The notes under the pieces are model-generated. The model was not told the DNA's origin. It searched no databases and saw only the letters and a program-made list of their open reading frames with translations. A stretch of 64,000 bases of DNA from Rhodococcoides kyotonense. Lineage in GTDB: Bacteria > Actinomycetota > Actinomycetes > Mycobacteriales > Mycobacteriaceae. The position numbers were made by a program, and so were the translations under genes. Below are positions 1 to 7,497 of the stretch, piece by piece. The DNA is taken from NCBI RefSeq assembly GCF_900188125.1, contig NZ_FZOW01000005.1, positions 186,001 through 250,000 on the forward strand, written 5' to 3'. Within the stretch, counting starts at the first letter, position 1. Every line of letters begins with the position of its first letter.

Positions 1-935
1 AGCCCGAACGCGGTCAGGGTTCGATCCAGTGCGCCTTTGAGAAGGAATTGCCATCCCTTGGGGTCGACGTGCGGCATGACCATCAGCGGAAGGCCGCCGA
101 TGTGTTCGACGCGTGTCTTGTTGCCGACCGTGTCGAACAGGCGAGGAACGACCCACACCCGCATACCCAACTTGTGGGCGGTCCGCGTGGCTGCCACGAG
201 CTGTTCGTGTTGCACGGCCGAGAAGGCGATGATGACCTCTTCGGCTCCCGTGCTACGCGCGATCTTCTCGAACTCGCTCGGTGTTCCGAGGTACGGGACG
301 TCGATGAAATCGGATGCTGTGGGGTCGACAGGAGCCACAGGAGGAACGTCGACCAGGCCGACGGGCTCGAGACCGTATTCGGGGAACTGACGCATCCGTG
401 CGACCAGCTGATGCCCGATGGGGCCTCCGCCGATGATCAGAGTCGGTGCAGCGGAGTGGTACTTGCTTCTGAGGCGACGCTGGATCAGAACACGGACCAG
501 ACGGCCCGCCGCGATGAACACGGCCGCGCAGATCCAGATTCGGACCATGACGGGGCTCGGTCGATATTCGGTGCCCGCGACCAACATGATCGTCAGCACG
601 CCCAGAACGGCGAAGGCCACCGACGTCTCGACCGGCCCGACCTCGTCGAGGAAATTGCGACGGAGGCTTCGGCGGTACAACGACCTCGCGCCCAGGATCG
701 CTATGACGATCGGGACGAAAAGCCATGGAATCCAACCGAGTTCGGTGAGGCTGCCGGCGCGCCACAGCACCCCGACGCCGACCGCGAGGACTGCCGTCAG
801 TACGTCGACCGCCACCGTGACGATCGTATGTAGCGGATCGACTCGGAGGCGATCGGCCAGACCACGTTGTTTGATCTGCGGGTCGCGACGAGCGGTTTCG
901 GAGGTAGGCGCTGGTGATGCAAGCGTATTCGACAC
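1..935 (-). CDS. Polyprenyl-phosphate sugar phosphotransferase (exopolysaccharide initiation), N-terminal part
   Basis: Partial: the gene runs off the left edge, so only about 311 N-terminal residues are visible. About four hydrophobic segments lie between residues 37 and 150. A nucleotide-binding-like fold follows, with GGGPIG near residues 167-172. This is the N-terminal layout of WcaJ/WbaP-type enzymes (CoA_binding_3 region), which move a sugar-1-phosphate from a UDP-sugar to undecaprenyl phosphate to start exopolysaccharide synthesis. The catalytic C-terminal domain lies outside the window, so the activity is inferred. The GTG start is fixed by an in-frame TGA two codons upstream and a GGAG about nine bases upstream. 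The nearby secreted glycosidase at 1910 suggests a polysaccharide locus. Confidence 0.8.
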   Translation of the reverse strand, partial: MSNTLASPAPTSETARRDPQIKQRGLADRLRVDPLHTIVTVAVDVLTAVLAVGVGVLWRAGSLTELGWIPWLFVPIVIAILGARSLYRRSLRRNFLDEVGPVETSVAFAVLGVLTIMLVAGTEYRPSPVMVRIWICAAVFIAAGRLVRVLIQRRLRSKYHSAAPTLIIGGGPIGHQLVARMRQFPEYGLEPVGLVDVPPVAPVDPTASDFIDVPYLGTPSEFEKIARSTGAEEVIIAFSAVQHEQLVAATRTAHKLGMRVWVVPRLFDTVGNKTRVEHIGGLPLMVMPHVDPKGWQFLLKGALDRTLTAFG

Positions 936-1101
936 TGGTCAAACTCCCGTTCGGGACCGAAAGCGAGTTCCAAGCACAGCTGAAGACTATCCCAGCCAGG
1001 CTTTACGAAAACGTCTTTGCCTTATCGATCTTGTTACGGAAAAACGGCTGTTTTCCGGTTTTACCACCGAATTACGGGGCGATAGTTTCAATTGCAAAGG
1101 T

Positions 1102-1809
1102 TCAGCCGAAGATTCGCTCACGAACGATCCAGGCGAGATCCTGAAGTATTTGTTGGTGGCCGACGGTCCATTCCCGGGGTTGCTCGTCCCAGACGCACAA
1201 CGTGCCGACAGCGTGGCCCTGGTCGTCTTTCAGCGGGACGCCCATGTACGAGACGGCGAGCTTGTTCAACACTGCCGGGTGATCTTTCAGCAACTCGTGG
1301 ACTCGTGCGTCCTCGACGACGAGAAGTTGGCCCCCGTCGATCGTGTACTGGCAGATGGAGTCGTTCACCGGGAGTTCGCGCGCTTCTTCGAGTTCGACGG
1401 GAAGGCCGACTGCGCTCTTGTAGAACTGACGCCTGTTGTCGATGAGCGACACTGCAGCAGACGGTACCTGGAGTGCGTCGACCACCATAGCGACGAGCCG
1501 GTCGTAGCTGTCTTCCTTCGGGGAGTCCAACAATCCGGTCCGTTCGACGGCTGCGAGACGGTCGGGGTCGTCCAGTGCCCGCTCGATCGACGACGACTCC
1601 TCGGCCGCGGCAGTCGGTTCGATCTGAGCGGCCTTGAGATGCCGCAGCAACTGCCCGAGTTCCGAGTCGTCCCGGTCCGTCAGCTCTTGCACGAGGCGGG
1701 TGACGACTGCGCGTCGTACATAACCGTCGACGGACTCTCCTGCTTTTTCGGCTTGCTGTCCGAGTATCGCGTCGAGCCGATCGTCGAACTCTGGAACTCC
1801 GATAGTCAT
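1102..1809 (-). CDS. GAF-domain sensor-like protein
   Basis: About 235 residues from the ATG at 1809; an in-frame ATG at 1851 would add 14 residues. The first ~50 residues are charged and helical and resemble a short regulator-like head. From about residue 90 to the end there is one GAF domain, with the typical central stretch DSICQYTI, then VEDAR and a YMGVPL...GTLCVWD core. No kinase, HTH or cyclase domain is attached, so it may act as a stand-alone ligand or redox sensor. The ligand cannot be told from sequence. It is transcribed away from the secreted glycosidase, sharing a roughly 100-bp intergenic region with it. Confidence 0.72.
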   Translation of the reverse strand: MTIGVPEFDDRLDAILGQQAEKAGESVDGYVRRAVVTRLVQELTDRDDSELGQLLRHLKAAQIEPTAAAEESSSIERALDDPDRLAAVERTGLLDSPKEDSYDRLVAMVVDALQVPSAAVSLIDNRRQFYKSAVGLPVELEEARELPVNDSICQYTIDGGQLLVVEDARVHELLKDHPAVLNKLAVSYMGVPLKDDQGHAVGTLCVWDEQPREWTVGHQQILQDLAWIVRERIFG

Positions 1810-1872
1810 TTCGCCGATGTTAGTGCAGACCGGTGAATACTCCGCTTTCATTCGACGTGTAAGTTCGAAAGA

Positions 1873-1903
1873 TTGTTTTTTCGCGCGATATTGCTGCTAG
1901 CAT
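1873..1903 (+). promoter_or_regulatory. Candidate promoter for a leaderless transcript
   Basis: A TTGTTT at 1873 and a TAGCAT at 1898 are spaced 19 bases apart. The TAGCAT ends six bases before the GTG start at 1910, with no Shine-Dalgarno sequence and an in-frame TAG at 1898-1900. This geometry fits a leaderless mRNA beginning at or next to the start codon, which is common in actinobacteria. Inference from spacing only. Confidence 0.4.
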
Positions 1904-1909
1904 CTTCCG

Positions 1910-3025
1910 GTGCTTCAGCGTGTACAGCTGAGCGGAACTCCCAAGCTGTTCACGCTCACCACTCTCGTCCTGTTAATTCTCTCGATGTTCGTGTCGCCGT
2001 CGGTGGCGCAGGCCGCACCGATGTCCGGCGGGAAGTGTTCCGGCATGTCGAGCGCACCTCGCATAGGAGTGTCTCCCGGTGCGTCGATCGGTGCTGCCTC
2101 CGACACGGACCTCGACCGTGAGCTCACCGCGATGAGCAACGCGGGGGTATTCGGAGTCCGCGTCGACATCGATTGGTCCGCAATCGAATCGGTTCGAGGA
2201 CGGTTCAACTGGTCGAATACCGACCGGATTCTTTCTGCCGTCGTCGCACATGGTTTGTGCCCGCTCGGCATCATCGCCTACACACCGCAATGGGCGAGGG
2301 TCGCCGGAGCATTGACCGACTCGCATTCGCGTCCGGCGAATCCGGATGCGTTCGCAGCATTCGCGTCGACCGTCGTGCAGCGGTACCGCGACTACATGAA
2401 TCTGTGGGAAGTCTGGAACGAGCCGAACATCGTGGGCTTCTTCAAACCGAAGCCGGACCCCACGGCGTATTCGATTCTGTTGCGCGCGACCTATCGAGCG
2501 ATCAAGGCGGCCCAGCCGGAATCGACCGTACTGTCGGGTGGACTCGCGCCTGCCGAGAGCAACGGCACCAACATCGGACCCAAGGCGTTTCTACAGGCGA
2601 TGTACGACGTCGGCGGAAATCAGTACTTCGACGCGTTCAACATCCACCCGTACACGTACCCGTATCTGCCGAACGATCCCAGCACTGCGAGTTGGAGTAC
2701 CGCACAGGCGATGTGGCCGATGCGCGACATCATGGTCGCGGGCGGCGACAGTGCCAAGCAGATCTGGCTGACCGAGTTCGGGGCGCCGACAGGCACGGCG
2801 GCGAACGCCGTGACCGAGCAGGTTCAATCGGACACGATCGGAATCGTCATGGATGCGGTGCTCGGCAACTCGTGGATGGGGCCGGCGTTCGTGTACAGCT
2901 CGCGTGACGCCGGAACCAACACCGCCGATCCGGAGCAGAACTTCGGCCTGCTGCGTCGTGACTTCACGCCGAAGCTCGCTTACAACAGAGTCGCGGGATT
3001 CACGGCCGCACATCCGGCCGCGTAA
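1910..3025 (+). CDS. Secreted clan-A glycoside hydrolase (GH5/GH39-like)
   Basis: 371 residues with an N-terminal hydrophobic signal segment (about 13-35) ending in an AQA-type cleavage site, so probably exported. The catalytic barrel carries the two glutamates expected of clan GH-A retaining glycosidases: Glu171 in WNEPN (acid/base) and Glu289 in LTEFG (nucleophile). Other barrel landmarks are VRVDIDW near the start and NIHPYTY before the nucleophile. The substrate is unknown. The neighbouring polyprenyl sugar transferase suggests it may trim or release a surface polysaccharide, as hydrolases in exopolysaccharide clusters do. The GTG at 1910 is forced by an upstream in-frame stop and has no ribosome-binding site. 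Confidence 0.82.
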   Translation: MLQRVQLSGTPKLFTLTTLVLLILSMFVSPSVAQAAPMSGGKCSGMSSAPRIGVSPGASIGAASDTDLDRELTAMSNAGVFGVRVDIDWSAIESVRGRFNWSNTDRILSAVVAHGLCPLGIIAYTPQWARVAGALTDSHSRPANPDAFAAFASTVVQRYRDYMNLWEVWNEPNIVGFFKPKPDPTAYSILLRATYRAIKAAQPESTVLSGGLAPAESNGTNIGPKAFLQAMYDVGGNQYFDAFNIHPYTYPYLPNDPSTASWSTAQAMWPMRDIMVAGGDSAKQIWLTEFGAPTGTAANAVTEQVQSDTIGIVMDAVLGNSWMGPAFVYSSRDAGTNTADPEQNFGLLRRDFTPKLAYNRVAGFTAAHPAA

Positions 3026-3030
3026 CGCAC

Positions 3031-3066
3031 CCGGCCACGCACATGCATATGCATGTGCGTGGCCGG
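3031..3066. repeat. Palindromic repeat, family B copy 1 (perfect 36-bp palindrome)
   Basis: Two 18-base arms are perfectly self-complementary around a TGCATATGCA centre. It lies between the converging stop codons at 3025 and 3089, so a bidirectional terminator is plausible. The 28-bp core (3035-3062) recurs with small changes at 31234 and 40410. Confidence 0.85.
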
Positions 3067-3088
3067 TGGGGTGGGATGGGGCGGGGTG

Positions 3089-4549
3089 CTAGTGACGCAC
3101 GGGCACTTCGGATTCGACCTGAGCGACGACTGCAGACCGAGTCTTCTCGAAGCGCGGCAGGAACGCGGCGACGACGAGCGCGATGATCGCCGCTGCGGCT
3201 GCGACGCCCATCGTGACGCGGAAACCGCCCTGTGACGGAACTTCTGTCGATCCGAGCGTGACCGTCATCTGCGCCAGGATCACACCGGCGACGGCGCTGG
3301 CACTCGAGGTTCCGAGGGAGCGCATCAACGTGTTCAGGCTGTTCGCGGCTGCGGTCTCCGATGCGGGCACGGCGCCCATGATGAGGGCAGGCATTGCGCC
3401 GTACGCCAATCCGATTCCCGCGCCGATGATGCACGAAATCAACACGAGCTCCCAGATCGCGCTCATCGTCACGACGCCGAACAAGTAGCCGATCGCGACG
3501 ACGATCGCGCCGATCATGAGTGTCACCTTCGGCCCCTTCGTCGTCGTGATGCGGGACGACAGCGGTGCCACGAGCATCATGACGATGCCGGACGGTGCCA
3601 TGACAAGACCCGTGACGAGCATCGACTTGCCGAGCCCGAATCCCGTTGCCGCGGGAAGCTGCAGAACCTGCGGGAAGACGAGCGTCATCGCGAACATCGC
3701 GAATCCGAAGACCACCGACGCGACGTTCGTCAGCAGTACCTGACGGCGCGCCGACACTCGGAGATCGACGAGGGGCTGGGACGAACGCAGTTCCCACCAA
3801 CCCCAGAAGGCAAGCGAGACAGCCGACACGGCGAACAGGACGATCGTGGTCGTGCTCGTCCAACCCCAGCTCGATCCCTTCGAGATCGCGAGCAGCAGTG
3901 CGACGAGTGTGATGGACAACGTCGCGGCACCGACACCGTCGAACGAGCCTCCGGTGCGGACGGTGGATTCCGGAACTGCCCAGACGACGAGCCCGGTCAC
4001 GACGACACCCAAGGCGGCCGACACCCAGAACAGAAAGTGCCAGTCGGCGTACTCGGCGATCAACGCCGCGGCCGGCAGGCCGAGCGCGCCGCCCACTCCG
4101 AGGGATGCGCCCATGGTTGCCGTCGCGCCTGCGAGGCGTTCCCTGGGCAGGACGTCGCGCATGATGCTGATGCCGAGCGGGATCACACCCGCCGCGAGTC
4201 CCTGCAGTGCACGCCCGATGATGAGCGGAACGAGCGATTCACTCAGTGCGCCGATGATCGAGCCGGCGATCATGAGGCCGAGGCTGACGAGCAGCAGCAG
4301 TCTCTTGCCGAACATGTCGCCCAGGCGTCCCATGACCGGAACGGCCACCGCGCCTGCAAGCAGCGTCGCCGTGATCGCCCATGCGGTGTCTGCGGACGAT
4401 GCATCGAGTAGTGCGGGGAGCTGGGGGATCAGCGGAATGATCAGTGTCTGCATGAGCGAGACGACGATTCCGGTGAAGGCCAGAACCGCGACCACGGCGC
4501 CGGTACGCGTCGGCTCGACGCGTGCGGATTCGGGCACGGATACGGACAT
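3089..4549 (-). CDS. MFS multidrug efflux transporter, DHA2 (14-helix) type
   Basis: 486 residues, hydrophobic throughout, consistent with about 14 membrane helices. The MFS motif GRLGDMFGKR sits after helix 2 and the helix-5 region contains the efflux-type GxxLGPxxGG-like stretch SLGVGGALGLPAAA. Proton-driven drug export is the family role; the substrate is unknown. A TetR gene is divergent (start 4720), and the 170-bp gap between them carries repeated TTGACT/AGTCAA half-sites, the usual layout of a drug pump with its own repressor. A 36-bp palindrome lies just past its 3' end. Confidence 0.88.
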   Translation of the reverse strand: MSVSVPESARVEPTRTGAVVAVLAFTGIVVSLMQTLIIPLIPQLPALLDASSADTAWAITATLLAGAVAVPVMGRLGDMFGKRLLLLVSLGLMIAGSIIGALSESLVPLIIGRALQGLAAGVIPLGISIMRDVLPRERLAGATATMGASLGVGGALGLPAAALIAEYADWHFLFWVSAALGVVVTGLVVWAVPESTVRTGGSFDGVGAATLSITLVALLLAISKGSSWGWTSTTTIVLFAVSAVSLAFWGWWELRSSQPLVDLRVSARRQVLLTNVASVVFGFAMFAMTLVFPQVLQLPAATGFGLGKSMLVTGLVMAPSGIVMMLVAPLSSRITTTKGPKVTLMIGAIVVAIGYLFGVVTMSAIWELVLISCIIGAGIGLAYGAMPALIMGAVPASETAAANSLNTLMRSLGTSSASAVAGVILAQMTVTLGSTEVPSQGGFRVTMGVAAAAAIIALVVAAFLPRFEKTRSAVVAQVESEVPVRH

Positions 4550-4591
4550 AGGGAGGAGCCTTTCAGGGCGCTGTCGATCGAAGTAAAGCAG

Positions 4592-4625
4592 TTGACTGAA
4601 ATAATCTAAGTCAAGTGATTGACTT
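4592..4625. promoter_or_regulatory. Candidate TetR operator cluster
   Basis: Three half-sites alternate in orientation: TTGACT at 4592-4597, AGTCAA at 4609-4614 and TTGACT at 4619-4624. The last two form a perfect 7-4-7 palindrome at 4608-4625. The cluster lies between the divergent MFS pump and TetR genes, where a repressor site is expected. Confidence 0.6.
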
Positions 4626-4719
4626 CGTCAAAGCGATTCTGTTCACTGTGGCTGTTATGTCCGATTCGGCCCCTTGGGTTGTGCAGGGACGCGAAACGAG
4701 TTGTGAAAGGCTGGATGTC

Positions 4720-5367
4720 ATGACGAGCGGTGGAGCGAGGTCGACGCGCACTGCCGAGACCCGAGACGCGATCCTGACGGTCGCCGAACGGCTCTACGCC
4801 GAAAGAGGTCTCCATGCCGTGTCGAATCGGCAGGTGAGTGAAGCGGCAGGGCAAGGCAACAACGCCGCCGTCGGCTACCACTTCGGAACCAAGGCCGACC
4901 TCGTGCGCGCCATCGTCGTGAAGCACTCCGCCGAGATCGAAGAGGCCAGGATTCGGATGGTCGGTCTCGTGGGGGAGGCCGACGACCTCCGCGATTGGGT
5001 GACGTGTCTCATCAGGCCGTACACCGATCACCTGGACGAACTCGGTTCGCCCAGTTGGTACGGCCGCTTCACGGTTCAGGTCGTCGCCGATCCGGCTCTG
5101 CGTTCGGTTGCGTACGAGCACGCCGGGGGATCGGACTCGCTGCGTACGACACTCGCCGGTCTCAGCCGCTGTCTGCCGGACCTGCCACTGGACGTCCGTC
5201 GGGCGCGCGGCGCCATGGCGCGCAATCTGCTGATGAACGTGTGTGCCGAGAGGGAAGCGGACTTCGCGGAGCAGCACCCCGAGCGGCCGGCGAGTTGGCA
5301 GGACTGCGGCACGGATCTGATCGACGCGACGGTCGGGCTGTGGCAGGCGCCGGTCACGCGCCGATAG
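4720..5367 (+). CDS. TetR-family transcriptional regulator
   Basis: 215 residues. An N-terminal helix-turn-helix covers about residues 10-60 (ETRDAILTVAERLYAERG, then VSNRQVSEAAG and AVGYHFGTKADLV). The rest is the helical ligand-binding domain, ending with QDCGTDLIDATVGLW. The ATG at 4720 was chosen over an ATG 105 bases upstream because GAAAGG precedes it and the homologous region begins here. It probably represses the divergent MFS pump through the TTGACT/AGTCAA sites that lie 95-130 bp upstream of this start. The inducer is unknown. Confidence 0.87.
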   Translation: MTSGGARSTRTAETRDAILTVAERLYAERGLHAVSNRQVSEAAGQGNNAAVGYHFGTKADLVRAIVVKHSAEIEEARIRMVGLVGEADDLRDWVTCLIRPYTDHLDELGSPSWYGRFTVQVVADPALRSVAYEHAGGSDSLRTTLAGLSRCLPDLPLDVRRARGAMARNLLMNVCAEREADFAEQHPERPASWQDCGTDLIDATVGLWQAPVTRR

Positions 5368-5370
5368 TGC

Positions 5371-6099
5371 CTACTGCCCGCCTGCGATCCTCACGGTTGT
5401 GCCCGACGCGTACGACGCGTCGTCGGACAGCAGCCACGACACCGCGCCCGCGATTTCCTCGGGCCGTCCCGCGCGTTTCATCGGCACGATCTCGGCTACC
5501 TTCGCCGGCCTCTGCGGATCCCGGTGGAAGTCGGTCCAGATGGTGCCGGGTGCAACCGCGTTGACACGAATGTTCCTCTCCGCCAACTCTTTCGCGAGTC
5601 CGACGGTGAGCGCTTCGACTCCGGCCTTGGATGCCGCATAGTGCACGTACATGTTCGGACTGCCGAGAGTTGCTGCGGCCGAAGAGATGTTGACGATAGA
5701 CCCGTGTCTCGAGTCCGTCATCGGCTCGATCGCGTATTTGATGGACGCCAGCACTCCGACGAGATTCAGATCGATGTCCGCCCGGATGGAATCGAGATCG
5801 TTGTCGACGAGGCTGCCGACGGCCGACGCCGCACCCGCATTCGTGACGAGCCCTGTCAGAGAACCGAATTCACGCACCTGTCGATACATCTCGACGACCG
5901 AAAACTCGTCCGTCGTGTCCGTTCTCACGACGAGTGCGCGACGGCCGAGGCGGGCAACGTCGTCGGCGACCTCCTGCGCAGCGTCGCGTGCATTCAGATA
6001 GGTGACGACGACGTCGTGGCCGTCGGCGGCAAGTCTCCTGCAGATCGCGGCGCCGATTCCTCGACTGCCTCCGGTGACGACTGTGAGCGGGGTGGCCAT
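5371..6099 (-). CDS. SDR-family oxidoreductase
   Basis: 242 residues of a classical short-chain dehydrogenase/reductase. It has the NAD(P)-binding TGGSRGIG near residues 9-16, NAG in the VTNAGAAS stretch, an ISS serine, and the catalytic YxxxK in HYAASKAG. The C-terminus ends with SGTTVRIAGG, as in FabG-like enzymes. The substrate is unknown. A much longer open frame extends upstream but is only a shadow of the divergent flavoprotein gene; the ATG at 6099 matches the family start. It converges with the TetR gene only 3 bp away. Confidence 0.87.
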   Translation of the reverse strand: MATPLTVVTGGSRGIGAAICRRLAADGHDVVVTYLNARDAAQEVADDVARLGRRALVVRTDTTDEFSVVEMYRQVREFGSLTGLVTNAGAASAVGSLVDNDLDSIRADIDLNLVGVLASIKYAIEPMTDSRHGSIVNISSAAATLGSPNMYVHYAASKAGVEALTVGLAKELAERNIRVNAVAPGTIWTDFHRDPQRPAKVAEIVPMKRAGRPEEIAGAVSWLLSDDASYASGTTVRIAGGQ

Positions 6100-6159
6100 A
6101 CGGGTGACTCTGCCAGAAACTCCGGTGACGATGTCCGGCACGGTTGTTAGAGTCGACTG

Positions 6160-6813
6160 GTGGCATGGGACGAGATTCGAGACGCAGACGAACTGACCCG
6201 GATGTTCGGCACCCCTAGCTACCGGGCGGCCAACAAGGATCGATCGGCCTTGCATCCCTTGGATATTCGATGGCTCTCCGAGTCGCCGTTCTGTCTCATC
6301 GGCACCGCAGATGCCGACGGTCGATGCGACGTCTCCCCCAAAGGCGACCCGGCGGGGCAGCTCGCGCGGGTGTTGGATTCGACCACCATCGCCATCGCGG
6401 AGCGCCCAGGCAACAAGCGTATGGACGGCTATCGGAACGTGCTGGCCAACCCGTTCGTGGGGATCAACTTCTTCATTCCCGGGCGTGGGGACACGTTGCG
6501 CGTCAACGGCCGCGCACGGCTGATCAAGGATGCACCGTTCTTCGAGGACATGACCGTCAAGGGGCATCGTCCTATCCTGTGCCTGGTCGTCGACGTCGAG
6601 CAGATCTTCTTCCACTGCGCCAAGGCCTTCATGCGATCGAAGCTGTGGGAGCCGGATACGTGGGATCCGGCAGTCATGCCTACCGTCTCGGAGATCACCA
6701 AGGCCGTCATGCCGGATTCGCCCGAGTCGTTGGCCGAGCTCGAGAAGTACTACGGCGCCTCCTACGAGAAGCAGCTCTACCAGCCGCAGGAGGTTCCAGC
6801 GGACTCCCAGTGA
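6160..6813 (+). CDS. PPOX-type flavoprotein, MSMEG_1061-like
   Basis: 217 residues of the pyridoxamine-phosphate-oxidase-like split-barrel fold. Typical blocks are FCLIGTADADGRCDVSPKGD, then AIAERPGNKRMDGYRN and a central VGINFFIPGRGDTLRVNGRA. Family members bind FMN or F420; this subgroup is annotated as FMN-dependent. It starts at a GTG, divergent from the SDR 60 bp away. The reaction is unknown; proteins of this type are often reductases or oxidases of small molecules. Confidence 0.8.
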   Translation: MAWDEIRDADELTRMFGTPSYRAANKDRSALHPLDIRWLSESPFCLIGTADADGRCDVSPKGDPAGQLARVLDSTTIAIAERPGNKRMDGYRNVLANPFVGINFFIPGRGDTLRVNGRARLIKDAPFFEDMTVKGHRPILCLVVDVEQIFFHCAKAFMRSKLWEPDTWDPAVMPTVSEITKAVMPDSPESLAELEKYYGASYEKQLYQPQEVPADSQ

Positions 6814-6876
6814 GTTCCCAGTAGCAGCGCCCATCGTGTGAGCAGAAACCTTCCACTCACACGAGGAGTCAAAACC

Positions 6877-7464
6877 ATGGCACTGATCGAGAACTCATCG
6901 CCCACCGCAGGCACTGTCGTTCCGACGGCGGCCCGATCCACCGGAATCCTGCTGGCGACTGCGACGACGGCGTGGGCCGTCGGGATGGCGCTCATCGGAG
7001 GCCACGAGGGATTCGGCTGGCAATCGGTCGTCGGGGGCGCCACCGCCGTCGCGTTCCAGATCGCGATCATCCGGTTGCTTCTGTTGCAGTTCCGCACGCA
7101 CGCGATGGGCGACGGCCGCGTGGCCAGGGGCTTCTACATCGCGCAGTTCGTGTTCATGGCAGGCGCGCTCGTCTCGTCGACGCTGGACGCCTTCTGGCTA
7201 TTGCACGGCACTGCGGTGTGGATGGCGTTCGACCTGTTCTGGCCCCTGTCGATGCTGGGCATGGTGGGTATCGGAATCCGGATCGCGATCGCGGGCCGGT
7301 GGACCGGGATCGTTCGGTGGTGGACGCTGTGGGCTCAGTCCTGGTTCGTCGCGACCATCCCGCTCGTGCTGATCGTGCGTGACGCCGGACAGATCGTCGG
7401 GTCCGCGCACCTGATCCTGGGCTACGCGATCCTCGGCGTCCTGTTGGCGATTCGCCAACGGTAA
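6877..7464 (+). CDS. Six-helix membrane protein of unknown function
   Basis: 195 residues with about six membrane helices: near residues 20-42, 47-70, 83-107, 112-138, 147-165 and 175-193. No catalytic motif is recognised. The ATG at 6877 is preceded by GAGGAG eleven bases upstream, which decides against an ATG at 6838. It sits between a flavoprotein and a large SARP regulator and may be a target of the latter; no function can be assigned. Confidence 0.72.
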   Translation: MALIENSSPTAGTVVPTAARSTGILLATATTAWAVGMALIGGHEGFGWQSVVGGATAVAFQIAIIRLLLLQFRTHAMGDGRVARGFYIAQFVFMAGALVSSTLDAFWLLHGTAVWMAFDLFWPLSMLGMVGIGIRIAIAGRWTGIVRWWTLWAQSWFVATIPLVLIVRDAGQIVGSAHLILGYAILGVLLAIRQR

Positions 7465-7497
7465 GACGAAACGTCGGCGGCACTTTATGATCCATCG

